Positions 4,356 to 6,499 of a DNA stretch of 6,499 bases are shown here, piece after piece (within the stretch, counting starts at the first letter, position 1; each line of letters opens with the position of its first letter). Position numbers and translations under genes: made by a program. Location of the stretch: the NCBI GenBank assembly GCA_021795255.1, contig JAJYPQ010000237.1:1-6499 (forward strand), given 5' to 3'. The DNA comes from Pseudomonadota bacterium. GTDB taxonomy: Bacteria > Pseudomonadota > Gammaproteobacteria > Acidiferrobacterales > Acidiferrobacteraceae. A model generated the notes under the pieces. It was not told where the DNA came from and made no database searches. It saw only the letters and a list, made by a program, of their open reading frames with translations.

Positions 4356-4381
4356 AAAAAAGGCCCCGGAGGTCCGGGGCC
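4356..4381 (-). terminator. Intrinsic terminator after the DotA/TraY-like gene
   Basis: GGCCCCGG and CCGGGGCC (4362-4369 and 4374-4381) form a perfect 8-bp GC stem with a 4-base loop. On the minus strand six Ts follow (complement of 4356-4361). It lies about 30 bases after the stop at 4413 and ends the leftward transfer-gene transcript, leaving ardC as a separate unit. Confidence 0.88.
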
Positions 4382-4412
4382 GAACGCGCGTCCATGCGCA
4401 CCACCATGATCG

Positions 4413-6499
4413 TTACGCGCCCTCTTTGCCAGTGACCTCCAGCCCTCCATCCTCTGTCTCACCGTTCCCACCACCACCGGCGGTCGGCGCTTTCTTGCCG
4501 CCGGGTTTTGTGAGGTTGACGATCCCCATCACCTTGTTGACGTGACCCTGCATGTCGGCTGCGGCCCCAAGGGCGCTCGTTCCACCGCCGATCCACTTTA
4601 GGACTTGGTCGGGCAGGACGGTCACAACCTTGACCGCGTGGAAGCACGTAAACGTGAGCATTAGGATTAATACGATAACCAGCCCATCGGCCTCCAGGGC
4701 CTGCGTCATTGACTGCGTGCCGTTGATATAGGCCGAGGCATAGCCCAGGAAGCTGATCCCGATCAGCCAGGCCGCTGCCTCCATGAGCGCCATGGCGAGG
4801 AAGGCGCCGATCGTGATCAGGATCGGGCGCAGGACGAGCCCTGCGATCATCTGGTAGCCCATCTGGGCGCGTTGGGGTGCCCAGCCCTCGCCCTCAAACG
4901 AGACGTGCGCAGCGGCCCACAGAGGCGCGGCCACCATGGCCTCGGCGACCATGAGCAGCCAGCCCATGGCGGCCGACAGGAAGGCGATCAAGGGCAGGGC
5001 GGGGAGCAGGATGCCGAGGACAAAGCCGCCGGCCAGGAACACGAAGATCAGCGTGGCGGCAATCGCCAGAAAACCGCTTACCAGCTTGGAGATCACGGCG
5101 GATACGGCCGACCCGAGAGGCCCTAGGGCCGCGGCTCCCGCGGCGGCAGCCGCTCCACCACCCAGCATACCGCCCACCTTCGCGCCGACCCATATCAGAA
5201 TGAGCCCGCCGGCAATCGTCAGCATCAGCTGACCCGCCTCCATGAACATAATGAGCGGGTTGCCAGCCGATAGCGCGTTGGCGGCCCCAGAGACCGTCTG
5301 GTGGGCGTTGCCCCAGCCACCACTGGAGCCGACAAAGACGCTCATGATGACTTCTACGGGCACCATGAACACGCGCGACACGAGGTCGCTGGCGTCGGCC
5401 TTAACGCCATCCCAAGCCCGCTCGTACCATGGAGCACTTGCGTTGCTCCTTGCGCTGGCGCCGATAAGCCGCCCCATCGCGGTCGTGGGGTGGCTACCGA
5501 TGGCTATCGCCTGACGGATGACGATCGCGCCCCGTGAGGCCTGTGCGAGGCCCTTGGTGGCGGGCGTTGAGACCGCCGTGTGCGGCGAGGCCAGGTTGTG
5601 ATCGGACTGGTCGAGCCGCGCCAGGTTGAGCCATAGGCCTCCGATCGTCAGCCAGCCTTCTTTCTCGACCACGTTGACGATGTGCTGCATGTTCGCCCGT
5701 CCGGCGAGCATGCGCAGGATGCCGCCGCTGGCCTGATCGACGGGACTATCGAAAGCCGTCGAGGCCTGGGCGAAGGTCGCCTCCGCGGACGCCACTTGGC
5801 TGACGCTGGGGGCTTTTGGTGCCGGCGGCGTGGTGACCGGCACGGTGGCCCCACCGGCGACCGCCTGGGGCGCTGGCGTGGCGCCAGAGGCGTATGCCGG
5901 CGAGGGCAGGACCAGATCGCCGGTTGTCGAGGATATCGGTGCGCGACCCGACCCGAGCAGACCAGCCAAGGGCGCGGTATCGGCGGCCGCCGCCTGGATC
6001 CCTTGCTGTTCGGCATTGGCCATGAGGTTCTGCGTCTCGCGCAGCGAGGACGGGTTACTGACCTCGCCCAATAGGCCATTGGTCCAGCCGTGCGACGGGA
6101 GGTTGAGCGGCACGCGAAAACCTACCCCGCCGCAGATGTCGTCTGTTGCGGGGACCTGCGTCGCCTTCCAGTTCTGCGGGTCTTTGATGTGGACCCACTG
6201 GTATTGGGTCTCGTCGGTCGAACTGCCTGACGTGAAGGAGTGGGTCCAGATGTTCGAGCCGGTCGGGGCGACCAGTTGTTCGGTCGTGTCGCCACCCGCT
6301 TCATTCGTGATCAGTTCATCGACATACCACTGCGTCGGCGTGGCCTTGGCCGGGTTGTAGTTGTCGATCTGTGCGCCGGCGTGGGCGTTGTAGTACGCGG
6401 CGCAGGCCTGGCCTGCGAGCAGCCCCTCGGCGATCTGGCGGCCCGCGGGAGGCGACGGGGCGACCACGGCCGGACGGCTCACGAACGCGGAGATCATGA
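4413..6499 (-). CDS. DotA/TraY-family type IVB (I-type) secretion/conjugation membrane protein, probably 5'-truncated by the window
   Basis: The visible 694 codons resemble DotA of the Dot/Icm system and TraY of IncI conjugation: polytopic inner-membrane proteins needed for DNA or effector transfer. The first half (about 1-410) is soluble, with a Pro/Ala-rich linker at 198-230, and is probably periplasmic. The second half holds hydrophobic segments at about 420-440, 473-498, 500-527, 551-580 and 605-627. The stretch LPLIAFLSAAMGWLLMVAEA, followed by MVAAPLWAAAHVSFEGEG, is the part most typical of the family. The C-terminal tail (664-694) is Gly/Glu-rich and polar. The first visible ATG is at 6497, but no signal peptide or early membrane segment follows it, the upstream side is cut, and family members are usually longer. 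The true start therefore probably lies beyond the window. A terminator follows the gene, so it is the last gene of its operon. Confidence 0.82.
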   Translation of the reverse strand, partial: MISAFVSRPAVVAPSPPAGRQIAEGLLAGQACAAYYNAHAGAQIDNYNPAKATPTQWYVDELITNEAGGDTTEQLVAPTGSNIWTHSFTSGSSTDETQYQWVHIKDPQNWKATQVPATDDICGGVGFRVPLNLPSHGWTNGLLGEVSNPSSLRETQNLMANAEQQGIQAAAADTAPLAGLLGSGRAPISSTTGDLVLPSPAYASGATPAPQAVAGGATVPVTTPPAPKAPSVSQVASAEATFAQASTAFDSPVDQASGGILRMLAGRANMQHIVNVVEKEGWLTIGGLWLNLARLDQSDHNLASPHTAVSTPATKGLAQASRGAIVIRQAIAIGSHPTTAMGRLIGASARSNASAPWYERAWDGVKADASDLVSRVFMVPVEVIMSVFVGSSGGWGNAHQTVSGAANALSAGNPLIMFMEAGQLMLTIAGGLILIWVGAKVGGMLGGGAAAAAGAAALGPLGSAVSAVISKLVSGFLAIAATLIFVFLAGGFVLGILLPALPLIAFLSAAMGWLLMVAEAMVAAPLWAAAHVSFEGEGWAPQRAQMGYQMIAGLVLRPILITIGAFLAMALMEAAAWLIGISFLGYASAYINGTQSMTQALEADGLVIVLILMLTFTCFHAVKVVTVLPDQVLKWIGGGTSALGAAADMQGHVNKVMGIVNLTKPGGKKAPTAGGGGNGETEDGGLEVTGKEGA

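Noticed and set aside
4118..4477. Minus-strand open frame of 119 codons between ardC and the DotA/TraY-like gene
   Set aside because: It overlaps the ends of both real genes, crosses a strong terminator, and has no plausible ribosome-binding site.
5830..6360. Plus-strand open frame of 176 codons
   Set aside because: It is antisense to the DotA/TraY-like gene and has no start signal; open antisense frames are expected in GC-rich coding DNA.

Overview
The window looks like the left end of an integrative and conjugative element (ICE), or a closely related genomic island, in a GC-rich proteobacterium. The evidence is an intact tRNA-Ala gene followed 91 bp later by a tyrosine-recombinase integrase, and then a minus-strand block of conjugation-type genes: an ArdC-family antirestriction protein and a DotA/TraY-family component of a type IVB (I-type) transfer system. 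The host lineage is an inference. Composition and gene content suit a gammaproteobacterium or Acidithiobacillia-like organism, but no species can be named.

Layout. Bases 1-783 are probably host flank: only the first codons of a minus-strand gene (1-23) can be argued, and about 760 bp hold no convincing gene. A promoter-like -10 box precedes tRNA-Ala(CGC) at 784-859, whose 3' end is the probable attachment site. The integrase gene (951-1931, plus strand) follows. Immediately after its stop codon lies a dense run of palindromes (1931-2100). One is a terminator for leftward transcription, and another resembles a single type I-E CRISPR repeat.

From about 2100 onward every supported gene is on the minus strand. 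A small basic protein gene (2171-2383) carries a sequence closely resembling the eukaryotic bZIP basic region (N-x-x-A-A-x-x-Y-R), plus an AT-hook-like KRGRP. It sits behind a sigma70-type promoter whose 17-bp spacer holds the palindrome TGACGCGTCA, with a second near-identical palindrome 31 bp upstream. The whole promoter-operator-gene-start cassette is duplicated just upstream (2488-2620), where the second copy leads into a 28-codon ORF. This looks like a small autoregulatory module and is the most unusual part of the window.

Farther along are an unknown 132-aa acidic protein (2713-3111) with its own terminator, ardC (3171-4121), a roughly 290-bp intergenic gap holding a terminator, and the DotA/TraY-like gene (4413 to the window edge), which is probably truncated at its N-terminus by the window. 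Read together: the integrase inserts and excises the element at tRNA-Ala, the DotA/TraY protein belongs to the transfer machine, ArdC would protect the incoming DNA in the recipient, and the small basic protein probably regulates element genes.
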